Source of the DNA: Saprospiraceae bacterium UBA7687
GTDB taxonomy: Bacteria; Bacteroidota; Bacteroidia; Chitinophagales; Saprospiraceae
NCBI GenBank assembly: GCA_002482845.1
Contig: DLGT01000138.1
Span: 25,509-89,508 of the forward strand
DNA: 64,000 nucleotides
Reading direction: 5' to 3'
The notes below the pieces were generated by a model. That model was not told where the DNA came from, did not search any database, and was given only the letters and a program-made list of their open reading frames with translations. The position numbers and the translations under genes were made by a program. Of this stretch, positions 36,079 through 43,508 are shown in pieces (position 1 is the first letter of the stretch; every line of letters begins with the position of its first letter).

Positions 36079-38280
36079 ATGAAATCAGTCATTCGTTGTA
36101 GTGTTGTTTTTATTTTGATTTTGAATTTTGTTTTTATTCTTTCAGGGCAAAGCAAAATTCGGTGGGCAAAAGAAGGAAGTAGTTATTTTAAAATGGAGGA
36201 AGGTGAATTAATGCAATACACACTTCCTGATAATACAAAGTCTGTATTTGTATCCAAAACAATGTTGACCCCAACAGGTGCAAGCGAAAATTTACGTATC
36301 CGAAATTATGCCTTTTCTAATGATCAAAATCTGATGTTGATTTTCACCAATACACAGAAAGTATGGCGTTTAGATACCCGAGGAGATTATTGGGTATTGA
36401 ATCTAAAGACCAAAGATTTAAAAAAATTGGGTGCATCTTTACCCGAATCAACCTTAATGTTTGCCAAGTTTTCACCAGATAATAGTAAAGTCGCTTATGT
36501 GTCCAATTATAATCTTTATGTAGAAGATCTCACCAATAACATGATTACAGCCTTGACTACCAATGGAAATCGCAAACTCATCAATGGCACTTTTGACTGG
36601 GTATATGAAGAAGAATTTGCTTGTAGAGATGGATTTCAATGGAGTCCGGATAGCAAGCAGATATCGTTTTGGAATACAGATGCCAATCAAATTCGGGATT
36701 TTTATATGATCAATAATACGGATTCCATCTATTCACAAATCATACCCGTAGAATACCCAAAGATAGGATATCCACCATCGCCTGTTAAAATTGGTGTCAT
36801 CGACTTAGTGACCCAAAAAACCGTTTTGCTAAAAATACCAGGTGAGCCCAATCAAAACTATCTACCTCGGATGGAGTGGCTAAGTGCTAATGAAGTTTTT
36901 GTCCAACAACTAAACCGTCATCAAAACGAAACTAAGATATTTTCATGCAATCCTACTAGCGGGGATGCCCAATTGGTTTATACAGAAAAAGATGACGCTT
37001 GGCTAGATGTCTATACGCCTTGGGAAGATGTTTATGCTTTAGATTTTAGACATAAATTTACTTTTGTGGATGGTGGCAAAGCATTTTTATGGATGACTGA
37101 AAAAGATGGCTGGCGTCATATGTATAGGATTCCAACCCATAAAAACAATGGTAAAGAAGTTTGCATTACCAAAGGAGATTATGATGTCATGGATACTAGA
37201 TGGATAGATGAAAAATCCAATGCCGTTTATTTTCTCGCATCTCCCAAAAATGCCACTCAAAAATATTTATACAAAACAAGCTTGGATGGAAAAGGAAAGT
37301 TGGAAATGATCTCTCCTACAGAACAAGAAGGCACACACGATTATAGTATTTCTGCGGATGGCAAATATGCACAACATAGCTTTTCGAATAGTTTTACACG
37401 TCCTTTGTCAGAATGGTTAGATATGACTACCTATAAAGCAATCAATGAAAGTAAAAGCATAAAGGCCAGACTAGGAGAAGCGCAAGAAGAAAAAACGGTA
37501 GAATTCTTTAAAGTAAATACTTCTGAAGGCATAGAAATGGATGGCTGGATGGTAAAGCCAAATAACTTTGATCCATCAAAAAAATATCCCGTTGTTTTTT
37601 ATGTGTACACAGAGCCATGGGGAGCCGAGGTACACGATGCCTATGGTGTGGCAGATAATGGTTTGTATAGTGGCAGCATGCGTGAAGATGGCTATATTTA
37701 TATATGTATGGACAATAGAGGTACACCTGCACCGAAAGGAAGGACGTGGCGAAAAAGTATCTATCGCAAAGTAGGAGTGATTAACATCAGAGATCAAGCT
37801 CTAGCTGCCAAAGAAATTTTGAAATGGCCATATGTAGACCCGGAGCGAATAGCAGTATGGGGCTGGAGTGGCGGTGGCACCGCTACACTGAATCTTATGT
37901 TTCAACATCCCGAAATATACAAAACAGGTATTGCTGTGGCTGCCGTAGCCAATCAACTGACGTATGATAACATATATCAAGAGCGATACATGGGCCTGCC
38001 CGAAGAAAGTATGGCTGATATCGTCGCTGGATCACCTATCACACATGCCAAAAATCTACAAGGCAATTTACTGTATATCCATGGTACTAGTGATGACAAC
38101 GTACATTACGCCAATGCAGAAATGCTCGTCAATGAGCTGATCAAGCACAATAAACAATTCCAATTTATGCCCTATCCAAATAGGAGTCATGGCATATCAG
38201 AAGGCGAAGGCACATTCGAGCATCTATCGACATTATATACTAATTATTTGAAGATGCATTGTCCACCGGGTGGAAGATAG
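36079..38280 (+). CDS. Dipeptidyl peptidase IV family serine peptidase (S9B)
   Basis: 733 aa from the ATG at 36079; a TTG 23 codons earlier opens the frame but precedes the -7 box and would spoil the signal peptide (KSVIRCSVVFILILNFVFILSG). N-terminal beta-propeller (about 40-470) with the Glu-rich DWVYEEEF motif that binds the substrate amino end, then the alpha/beta-hydrolase domain with catalytic Ser in GWSGGGT, Asp in GTSDDNV and His in RSHGIS. It removes X-Pro or X-Ala dipeptides from peptides in the periplasm. Length and motifs are complete. Confidence 0.93.
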   Translation: MKSVIRCSVVFILILNFVFILSGQSKIRWAKEGSSYFKMEEGELMQYTLPDNTKSVFVSKTMLTPTGASENLRIRNYAFSNDQNLMLIFTNTQKVWRLDTRGDYWVLNLKTKDLKKLGASLPESTLMFAKFSPDNSKVAYVSNYNLYVEDLTNNMITALTTNGNRKLINGTFDWVYEEEFACRDGFQWSPDSKQISFWNTDANQIRDFYMINNTDSIYSQIIPVEYPKIGYPPSPVKIGVIDLVTQKTVLLKIPGEPNQNYLPRMEWLSANEVFVQQLNRHQNETKIFSCNPTSGDAQLVYTEKDDAWLDVYTPWEDVYALDFRHKFTFVDGGKAFLWMTEKDGWRHMYRIPTHKNNGKEVCITKGDYDVMDTRWIDEKSNAVYFLASPKNATQKYLYKTSLDGKGKLEMISPTEQEGTHDYSISADGKYAQHSFSNSFTRPLSEWLDMTTYKAINESKSIKARLGEAQEEKTVEFFKVNTSEGIEMDGWMVKPNNFDPSKKYPVVFYVYTEPWGAEVHDAYGVADNGLYSGSMREDGYIYICMDNRGTPAPKGRTWRKSIYRKVGVINIRDQALAAKEILKWPYVDPERIAVWGWSGGGTATLNLMFQHPEIYKTGIAVAAVANQLTYDNIYQERYMGLPEESMADIVAGSPITHAKNLQGNLLYIHGTSDDNVHYANAEMLVNELIKHNKQFQFMPYPNRSHGISEGEGTFEHLSTLYTNYLKMHCPPGGR

Positions 38281-38871
38281 TGGGGATATTGTTTATCGGT
38301 AATTATTAAGTTGAATCAAGTACAACAACTGTTGAATCAAGTACAACAACTGTTGAATCAAGTACAACAACTGTTGAATCAAGTACAGCAACTGTTGAAT
38401 CAAGTACAACAACTGTTGAATCAAGTACAACAACTGTTGAATCAAGGAACGTGATCACCGAATCAAGTAATGCGATCACTGAATCAAGGAACGCGATCAC
38501 GAAATCAAGTAACGTGATCACAAAATCAAGTGACACAACAAGATTGTAGAATGGGAGTGTAGGGATTGTAGAATAGAGCTCCTCCAGAGAATGTAAAAAA
38601 ATAATGTGTAAACTCGAGAGAAGAAAAACACGGAAAATTTCAGTTTTAGCATGGTTACAAATTCAGAAAATATAATTTATCCATCATGTTAAATAAGTTG
38701 GTCTTTATTTGGGGAGTGTAGAATACTTTGTGTAAACTCCCTGGGTTAGTTACTCACATAAAAATTGCTTTATAACTTCATAATAGCTAACTAATTTTAA
38801 ACAGTTACTAATTAAATTATACTAAAACATACAAAAAACTTACTTTTACAATAAACAAAACAAATTCTAAA
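38281..38871. other. Gene-free region with 21-bp tandem repeat
   Basis: Contains the tandem array at 38310-38540, then about 330 AT-rich bases leading to the YegP-OmpA gene. A TACTTTTA near-match to the -7 box is at 38841-38848. Confidence 0.6.
38310..38540. repeat. 21-bp tandem repeat, 11 units
   Basis: Units 1-6 are GTTGAATCAAGTACAACAACT with one substitution (unit 4). Units 7-11 keep GAATCAAG but change the second half to AACGTGATCAC-like sequence. The period is exactly seven codons: the plus strand reads VESSTTT repeats and the minus strand LDSTVVV repeats (76 codons, 38306-38536), both without stops but with no good start or promoter. Two further decayed units are at 40131-40180. Confidence 0.9.
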
Positions 38872-40056
38872 ATGGCAACGAACGTTCATGACGACTATTT
38901 GATCTGTAGAGAATACCAAGAACAGATCGAAAAAAAATCTTCGGAGTATCCTGGATTTATAACTTTTAAGCACGACAATGGCAACCATTATTTTGCATGG
39001 GTAGATGGCGATAAAATAATTATGCGCAGTGAAGCATATCCCGATGCCGACAAAATGGAGCGAGGTATTAAAGCCGTTATTAAAAACCGAGATATCTACG
39101 AAAGGTATTCAACAGAAGAATCTCACGGGGCGCACTTCCTAATATTATGGGGAGGCGGAGAACATCAAGAGCACACAGGTAACATGGAAAGCCATAATGA
39201 AATTGGCCGCTCATGCCCTCAAAAAAGTGCCGATGACCTAAAAGCTTTATTAGCAGGATACAATAGCGATTTAGCAAACCAAATCAAATTCAGCGGACTA
39301 GCTGCTTTGGCAGCTACTACGGTGACACACCCAGCTGCAACAGCAATGGCCGAAACATCATCAACTTCTAATACTGATAGCGATACTGGTGGGATGGGAT
39401 GGCTTAAGTGGCTGATTCCTTTGGTACTTATTGGTGGTCTAGCTTGGTGGATGATGGGCACAAAAGGTTGTAGTAAACCTGAAGCAGTTGCTCCGATCGT
39501 AGACACTGTTGCAGTAAATACTACGATGGACCTTCCTAAGATTACTGTAGACAGTGTGACAGGATATGTAACATATGATCTTGGAGCAACAGGTGATGTA
39601 GATCTTCCTAATGGAACTAAAATCTTAGGTGCTGCTGCCAATGGTTTTGAGAGAACATTGTTAAACTTTATAACAACAGGTTCTATAGACACCGTAGATA
39701 AAACCAAAAACTGGTTTACGCTCCATGATGTTCAATTCAAAACGGGTACAGATGAGTATGCTACCGAAAAAGCTATGGTACAACTTACCAATGTAGCTTC
39801 AGTGCTGAAAGCGTTTCCTAATGTGGTATTGAAACTTGGAGGCTATACTGATGTACGTGGTGATGATACTTCGAATATGAAACTTAGCCAAAAAAGAGCA
39901 GATATAGTGATGAAAGACTTGATAAAGCTTGGTGCAAAACCATCGCAAATCAAAGAAGCGGTAGGCTATGGTGAAGGTTTCGCAACGGCTACAGAAGGTG
40001 ATGTTGAGGGTATGGCACGAGATCGTAAGACAGCTGCTAAAGTAGCTTCCATGTAA
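38872..40056 (+). CDS. YegP-like (DUF1508) domain fused to OmpA domain
   Basis: 394 aa without an N-terminal signal peptide. Residues about 1-130 hold a DUF1508/YegP-like domain (GFITFKHDNGNHYFAWVDGD) and a second, related-looking half. A Ser/Thr/Ala linker is followed by one membrane helix (WLKWLIPLVLIGGLAWWMM, about 176-195), then a C-terminal OmpA-like peptidoglycan-binding domain (FKTGTDEYATEK, GYTDVRGDDTSNMKLSQKRA). The topology predicted is cytoplasmic YegP part, periplasmic OmpA part, so it would tie the inner membrane to the cell wall. Flanked on both sides by copies of the 21-bp repeat. Confidence 0.85.
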   Translation: MATNVHDDYLICREYQEQIEKKSSEYPGFITFKHDNGNHYFAWVDGDKIIMRSEAYPDADKMERGIKAVIKNRDIYERYSTEESHGAHFLILWGGGEHQEHTGNMESHNEIGRSCPQKSADDLKALLAGYNSDLANQIKFSGLAALAATTVTHPAATAMAETSSTSNTDSDTGGMGWLKWLIPLVLIGGLAWWMMGTKGCSKPEAVAPIVDTVAVNTTMDLPKITVDSVTGYVTYDLGATGDVDLPNGTKILGAAANGFERTLLNFITTGSIDTVDKTKNWFTLHDVQFKTGTDEYATEKAMVQLTNVASVLKAFPNVVLKLGGYTDVRGDDTSNMKLSQKRADIVMKDLIKLGAKPSQIKEAVGYGEGFATATEGDVEGMARDRKTAAKVASM

Positions 40057-40081
40057 TATAAAGATTAAATTAAAATATCAG

Positions 40082-40116
40082 AGCCCGTCGGTAATTTATC
40101 GATGGGCTTTTTTTTT
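40082..40116 (+). terminator. Terminator of the YegP-OmpA gene
   Basis: AGCCCGTCG (40082-40090) pairs with CGATGGGCT (40100-40108, one G-T), followed by nine T. Confidence 0.85.
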
Positions 40117-40130
40117 GAGATAAGGAGTGT

Positions 40131-40180
40131 AACAACTGTTGAATCAAGTACGTCAACACCGAATCAAGTTCTACAAGTCT
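40131..40180. repeat. Remnant of the 21-bp repeat
   Basis: AACAACTGTTGAATCAAGTA followed by CGAATCAAGT-containing sequence: about two decayed units, 1.6 kb from the main array, on the other side of the YegP-OmpA gene. Confidence 0.7.
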
Positions 40181-40265
40181 CATATTACAATCATATTAAA
40201 TGGCTTCGTTTTAAAAAATGTTTTACATTTAAATGATATCTTTTATCTTTGTTCCGAACAGATGT

Positions 40266-40472
40266 ATGATATACTACCTTAAAAGTAGGGTAAAAGCAAC
40301 CATAATCATTTTCGGACTTGCAGCTATCACCAATGAGCAATAGTACCTTTACTCAGAGCCAAGTAACCATACCGAACATAAAAATCTGTTTTTCTTCCAG
40401 ATTGGTGTAGCAAGAGGCAGACATACATCAGCGATGATGGCCCGATTATTTGTGTTTATATTGTATTGTTAA
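40266..40472 (+). pseudogene. Possible broken small ORF
   Basis: From the ATG at 40266, 15 bases after a TATCTTTG box, the frame runs 68 codons to a TAA at 40470 with a single in-frame TAG at 40341. The translation before the stop is MIYYLKSRVKATIIIFGLAA; after it a phrase ending MMARLFVFILYC. No family recognised; may be chance. Confidence 0.25.
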
Positions 40473-40570
40473 AAAATAAGGTGCATTGAGCATGCAGATA
40501 TGGCCTAAAAAGTTATATTTATGGTGGTAAAGTGTGAGTGAATGATATAAAAATGACCTACATGTATAGA

Positions 40571-40627
40571 ATAACCAGACAAAGCGAAATAAAATATATT
40601 TTTGGTTCGCAAAGAAACCAGTTATGT
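40571..40627 (+). other. Candidate attC site 1 (weak)
   Basis: ATAAC (40571-40575) and GCGAA (40584-40588) are matched in reverse by TTCGC (40606-40610) and GTTAT (40621-40625). The outer boxes are the same as in the stronger site at 41737. The ORF starts 19 bases after the right-hand box, as usual in cassettes. The unequal spacers (8 and 10) weaken the case. Confidence 0.35.
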
Positions 40628-40639
40628 ATCAGATGAAAC

Positions 40640-40987
40640 ATGGAAATACCTAAGAACATATTTGAGTTAATTGAGAGTAGTCATTTTAGAAAAAGACCAT
40701 CAATGTATTTAAGGGGAAATCGAATTTTAGATATGGTAAAGTTCATTGATGCGTACCATACTTGTGAACGATTCAATAATTATGATTCAGGGATGAATGA
40801 ATTTTTCTTCAATTTAACCGAACCAATTAAGAATGAAATGGCAAGCAAATTTCCTGAAGAGAAGTATGGAAATTATCATTGGTATCAAATGATTGAAATC
40901 CTGTCAAACGGAAAAATAGATGATGAGATTCCTATATTTTTTGAGCTTTACGATAAATACAAATCGCTGATATGGGAAATGTCTTAA
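40640..40987 (+). CDS. Uncharacterised cassette protein, first of a pair
   Basis: 115 aa, no signal or membrane segment. Begins MEIPKNIFELIESSHFRKRPSMYL and is rich in aromatic residues; no family recognised. The phrase RKRPSMYLRGNRILDMVKFIDAYH recalls small proteins annotated only as hypothetical next to toxin or immunity genes, but I cannot assign it. Its end overlaps the next gene by 16 bases, so the two are likely translated together. Lower GC than neighbours. Lies in the probable integron cassette 40621-41797. Confidence 0.65.
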   Translation: MEIPKNIFELIESSHFRKRPSMYLRGNRILDMVKFIDAYHTCERFNNYDSGMNEFFFNLTEPIKNEMASKFPEEKYGNYHWYQMIEILSNGKIDDEIPIFFELYDKYKSLIWEMS

Positions 40988-41742
40988 GTGTCCATGCTGA
41001 AATATATATGAAAAGGGTAAATGAAAAAATCGATAAACCGGTAAAACTTTTGTCTGAAATATTAAAATTTCAATTTGATCAAGCTTATAATGGTTATCCA
41101 ATAATAATCAAAGAAAATTGGAAAAACAAATCAATACAAATTAGCTATACAAGTAAATACGAACCAACATCTCTTTATAAGTTTAGTAGGGAATATGAAA
41201 ATTCTATTGACAAAATATTTGCAAGGACATATGATGAGACTGGAGATTTTGACAATATAATTGAATTACCAAAAGAACAACATGAATTCGATATTGACAA
41301 GAGAAAATGTAAGTATTCTTTTGATGAAATCAGATATAAAATTATTGGGACTCATGACTATCAAACTGCTAAATTATCAGGAAAGATGAACTCATGTTCT
41401 AATCTCATTAACCAAGAGAATAGAGACATTGTCAACATTCCTATTGAATACTTGGATAATTTAAAAACATATTCTCTTCTTGAAATTGAATCAAATAATA
41501 TAGATGAAATAGTAACACTTATTGAAGCGTCTATTGACATAATATTTCTGAATAAAAACATTACGATACATAGAAAAATCCGAGTTGGAGAGTATAAAAA
41601 GTTAAATTATTTAAGGAACAATAGTGAGTTTATGGCTATAAAATACAACAACGGAATATATGATATTTATTCTTGTGGCTGGTTGAATTGTGTTAATGAG
41701 AACTATTTGAAATATTTAAAATCAATAAAATCCGATACATAA
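40972..41742 (+). CDS. Uncharacterised cassette protein, second of a pair
   Basis: 256 aa, acidic/lysine-rich, soluble, no recognised domain. The ATG at 40972 overlaps the upstream gene; an internal ATG at 41008 (MKRVNEKIDKPVKLLSEI) is an alternative. Its TAA stop lies inside the left box of the attC-like site at 41737, the arrangement expected for a gene carried on an integron cassette. Could be an effector/immunity or defence pair with the 115-aa gene, but that is only suggested by the context. Confidence 0.65.
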   Translation: MGNVLSVHAEIYMKRVNEKIDKPVKLLSEILKFQFDQAYNGYPIIIKENWKNKSIQISYTSKYEPTSLYKFSREYENSIDKIFARTYDETGDFDNIIELPKEQHEFDIDKRKCKYSFDEIRYKIIGTHDYQTAKLSGKMNSCSNLINQENRDIVNIPIEYLDNLKTYSLLEIESNNIDEIVTLIEASIDIIFLNKNITIHRKIRVGEYKKLNYLRNNSEFMAIKYNNGIYDIYSCGWLNCVNENYLKYLKSIKSDT

Positions 41743-41803
41743 CAATGCACTGGACTTACAGACTTGCTATCGCTGCGTCCGTCGCCAGTGCTTGACGTTA
41801 TAT
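41737..41803 (+). other. attC-like recombination site 2
   Basis: Outer boxes ACATAAC (41737-41743) and GTTATAT (41797-41803) pair at 6 of 7; inner arms GCACTGG (41747-41753) and CCAGTGC (41785-41791) pair perfectly, with unequal spacers of 3 and 5 bases. The left end TAACAAT matches known attC sites. Length 67 bases. The right box departs from the classical GTTRRRY. Confidence 0.6.
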
Positions 41804-41829
41804 AGGTTGAGAAAAATCACAAAAAACAC

Positions 41830-41860
41830 TTGACAAAGATACCAAATATTGGTATCTTTG
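41830..41860 (+). promoter_or_regulatory. parDE promoter overlapped by a palindromic operator
   Basis: TTG (41830-41832), 20 bases, then TATCTTTG (41853-41860), a good Bacteroidota promoter. A palindrome with 12-base perfect arms, CAAAGATACCAA and TTGGTATCTTTG (41834-41860), covers it completely. ParD-type antitoxins repress their own promoters by such sites. The start codon is 15 bases downstream. Confidence 0.7.
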
Positions 41861-41875
41861 TAAAAAAATGTAGAA

Positions 41876-42121
41876 ATGTCAAAGAACACATCAGTAACTT
41901 TAGGGAATCATTTTGAACAAATCATTGAAAAAAGTATACAATCTGGTCGGTATTCTTCTGCAAGTGAAGTAATTAGAGAAGGACTAAGACTTGTCGATGA
42001 AAGGGAACAGAAAATTAAAATTCTTAGGGATGCTATAGAAGCGGGAGAAAAAAGTGGTTATGTGAAAAATTTTGATCCAGTAAAACACTTAGAAAAACTT
42101 AATCAAAGTTACGAAAAATGA
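41876..42121 (+). CDS. parD: ParD-type antitoxin
   Basis: 81 aa. Ribbon-helix-helix DNA-binding N-terminus (SVTLGNHFEQIIEKSIQSG, then YSSASEVIREGLRLV, a ParD hallmark) and a flexible C-terminal part (about 50-81) that wraps the toxin. It overlaps the toxin gene by ATGA. Expected to bind the palindrome that covers its promoter. Lies in a probable integron cassette between two attC-like sequences, a common home for such pairs because they stabilise the array. Confidence 0.92.
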   Translation: MSKNTSVTLGNHFEQIIEKSIQSGRYSSASEVIREGLRLVDEREQKIKILRDAIEAGEKSGYVKNFDPVKHLEKLNQSYEK

Positions 42122-42417
42122 AGCTTAAGTTTGAAATAAGCGAATTAGCATTAGAAGATTTAGATAATTTATGGGAATATACATTTGAACAGTGGTCTAA
42201 AGAACAAGCGAACATATATTACAATGAGATATTTTCAGCAATAGGGAAAATTTGTGAAAACTCGGATATTGGTAAACCTTTCGACGAAATCAAAAAAGGG
42301 CACCGGAGAACTAATGTGATATCTCATATGATTATCTACAAAGTAAAAGGAACAACAATTTATATAGACAGAATATTGCATCAAAAAATGGATATCGAAA
42401 AACATTTGAATGAATAA
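42118..42417 (+). CDS. parE: ParE/RelE-superfamily toxin
   Basis: 99 aa of the ParE/RelE fold: LALEDLDNLWEYTFEQWSKEQANIYYNEI, then GHRRTNVISHMIIYKV and IDRILHQKMD, all typical of ParE toxins, which inhibit DNA gyrase. Full length. Translationally coupled to the antitoxin. The degraded attC-like sequence starts 12 bases after the stop. Confidence 0.92.
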   Translation: MKLKFEISELALEDLDNLWEYTFEQWSKEQANIYYNEIFSAIGKICENSDIGKPFDEIKKGHRRTNVISHMIIYKVKGTTIYIDRILHQKMDIEKHLNE

Positions 42418-42428
42418 ATCACCCTACA

Positions 42429-42475
42429 CACAATGCACTGGACGGACAGACTTGCTATCGCTGCGTCCGCTCCAT
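42429..42475 (+). other. Degraded attC-like site 3
   Basis: Shares with site 2 the left arm and centre: AATGCACTGGAC, then ACAGACTTGCTATCGCTGCGTCCG (direct repeat, 42432-42469). Its own arms TGGACGGAC and GTCCGCTCCA pair with one extra base. The outer ATAAC/GTTAT boxes and the CCAGTGC half are missing, so it is probably inactive. Confidence 0.5.
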
Positions 42476-42657
42476 ATCATAAAGCCGCAAGCAAAACAAC
42501 AAAAAATGCATTAAAATCGAAAACTTTGATCATCCTAATAAAATATTAGGAAAAATGAAATTAAATAATCGATTAGACTACCTCACCACCCTTACTCAAT
42601 AGTAACTCCCCCCAAAATTTTTCACAACTATATCATCTCTAACCTATACAAAAAAAG

Positions 42658-42665
42658 TATCTTTG
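42658..42665 (+). promoter_or_regulatory. -7 box TATCTTTG
   Basis: Full TAnnTTTG match 24 bases before the ATG at 42690. Confidence 0.45.
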
Positions 42666-42689
42666 CTTATTATATAGAAAACTGAATAG

Positions 42690-43208
42690 ATGACCTTAGT
42701 TGGTTTAGTGACTGCCTTAATTTTCACCTTCCTACTATGGGAGCATTTTCATGGTGGCGTTACTAGTCATCATATCCTACATTCCAAGGACCTTCCTGCT
42801 ATTTCCAATTGGTGGAGTGGATTACTATTGCCTACACTTACCTGGTTTCTATTAAGTAGGGTAGAAAAGAGATTGGATCAAAATGCTACAGTGCCACAAC
42901 AGCCGAATAGTGCTATAAGCAAGGTTGTTTGGATTTTTATGGCAGGCTTAGTATTGGGCATTGTGCTTGCTGCATCATTTACGTATGCATTTAGACCGTT
43001 TTTGGACAATGTTCTATATATAATAATCGTACTAAGCTTTTTTATACCTTTGTACTATTCAGAATTTATCTTAGGTTTTATTTTGGGAATGACTTATACC
43101 TTTGGCGGCATACTTCCGACGGTTTTTATACTCGTGATTGCAGGGATTGGATGGGTTACTTACAGATATATCAGACCTTTAATATTGAGAATAGGGAATT
43201 GGAATTAG
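42690..43208 (+). CDS. Small polytopic membrane protein of unknown function
   Basis: 172 aa with about five hydrophobic segments (1-15, 45-58, 82-103, 110-130, 135-160). The first loop has the His-rich WEHFHGGVTSHHILHS, which could bind metal or reflect a simple loop. No family recognised, though similar short membrane proteins are found in Bacteroidota. It has its own -7 box and lies just outside the cassette region. Confidence 0.7.
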   Translation: MTLVGLVTALIFTFLLWEHFHGGVTSHHILHSKDLPAISNWWSGLLLPTLTWFLLSRVEKRLDQNATVPQQPNSAISKVVWIFMAGLVLGIVLAASFTYAFRPFLDNVLYIIIVLSFFIPLYYSEFILGFILGMTYTFGGILPTVFILVIAGIGWVTYRYIRPLILRIGNWN

Positions 43209-43508
43209 AATAAAAAAGTATATTTACATAGTTTTTTATTTTGCATCTTTTTGCTTTTGTATCGTTTTAGTTAAACCCAAATTACGCATTGGACTTTATT
43301 CGAATGGAAATATGACAAAATAGTTGACATTGCTCATGAATGAATGGTGCTTTAGCAAAATTGAACGGCAGTTCAATTTAATGAGTGAACCGCAAGCTTA
43401 CCTTGCGGCTTAGACCAATCATGACATAAAATTGAGAACGATGACAAATATGAAGACAGATTTTCATGTAGTTCATTTCTAATGCGTATTTTGGGTTAAA
43501 AATAAAGA
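43209..43508. other. Intergenic region occupied by a MITE-like element
   Basis: Almost entirely made of the element at 43271-43499; no gene. Confidence 0.6.
43271..43499. mobile_element. MITE-like element with 19-20 bp inverted ends
   Basis: Left end TTAAACCCAAATTACGCATT (43271-43290) is the reverse complement of AATGCGTATTTTGGGTTAA (43481-43499) apart from one extra and one changed base. Inside are hairpins TTGAAC/GTTCAA (43361-43376) and CCGCAAG/CTTGCGG (43390-43408) and no ORF. Family not assigned; no clear target duplication seen. Confidence 0.55.

Larger units (their letters stand above)
40057..40639. other. Gene-free region: terminator, repeat remnant, orphan promoter, attC-like site
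   Basis: Besides the listed elements there is a good -7 box (TATCTTTG, 40244-40251) followed 15 bases later by an ATG whose frame is broken by one TAG. No intact gene is supported. Confidence 0.55.

Noticed and set aside
38306..38536. 76-codon minus-strand frame of LDSTVVV heptads
   Set aside because: It arises from the 21-base tandem repeat, whose period is a multiple of three; the opposite strand is equally open and there is no promoter or homologous family I recognise.
39219..39707. 162-codon minus-strand frame inside the YegP-OmpA gene
   Set aside because: Antisense shadow of a domain-supported gene.
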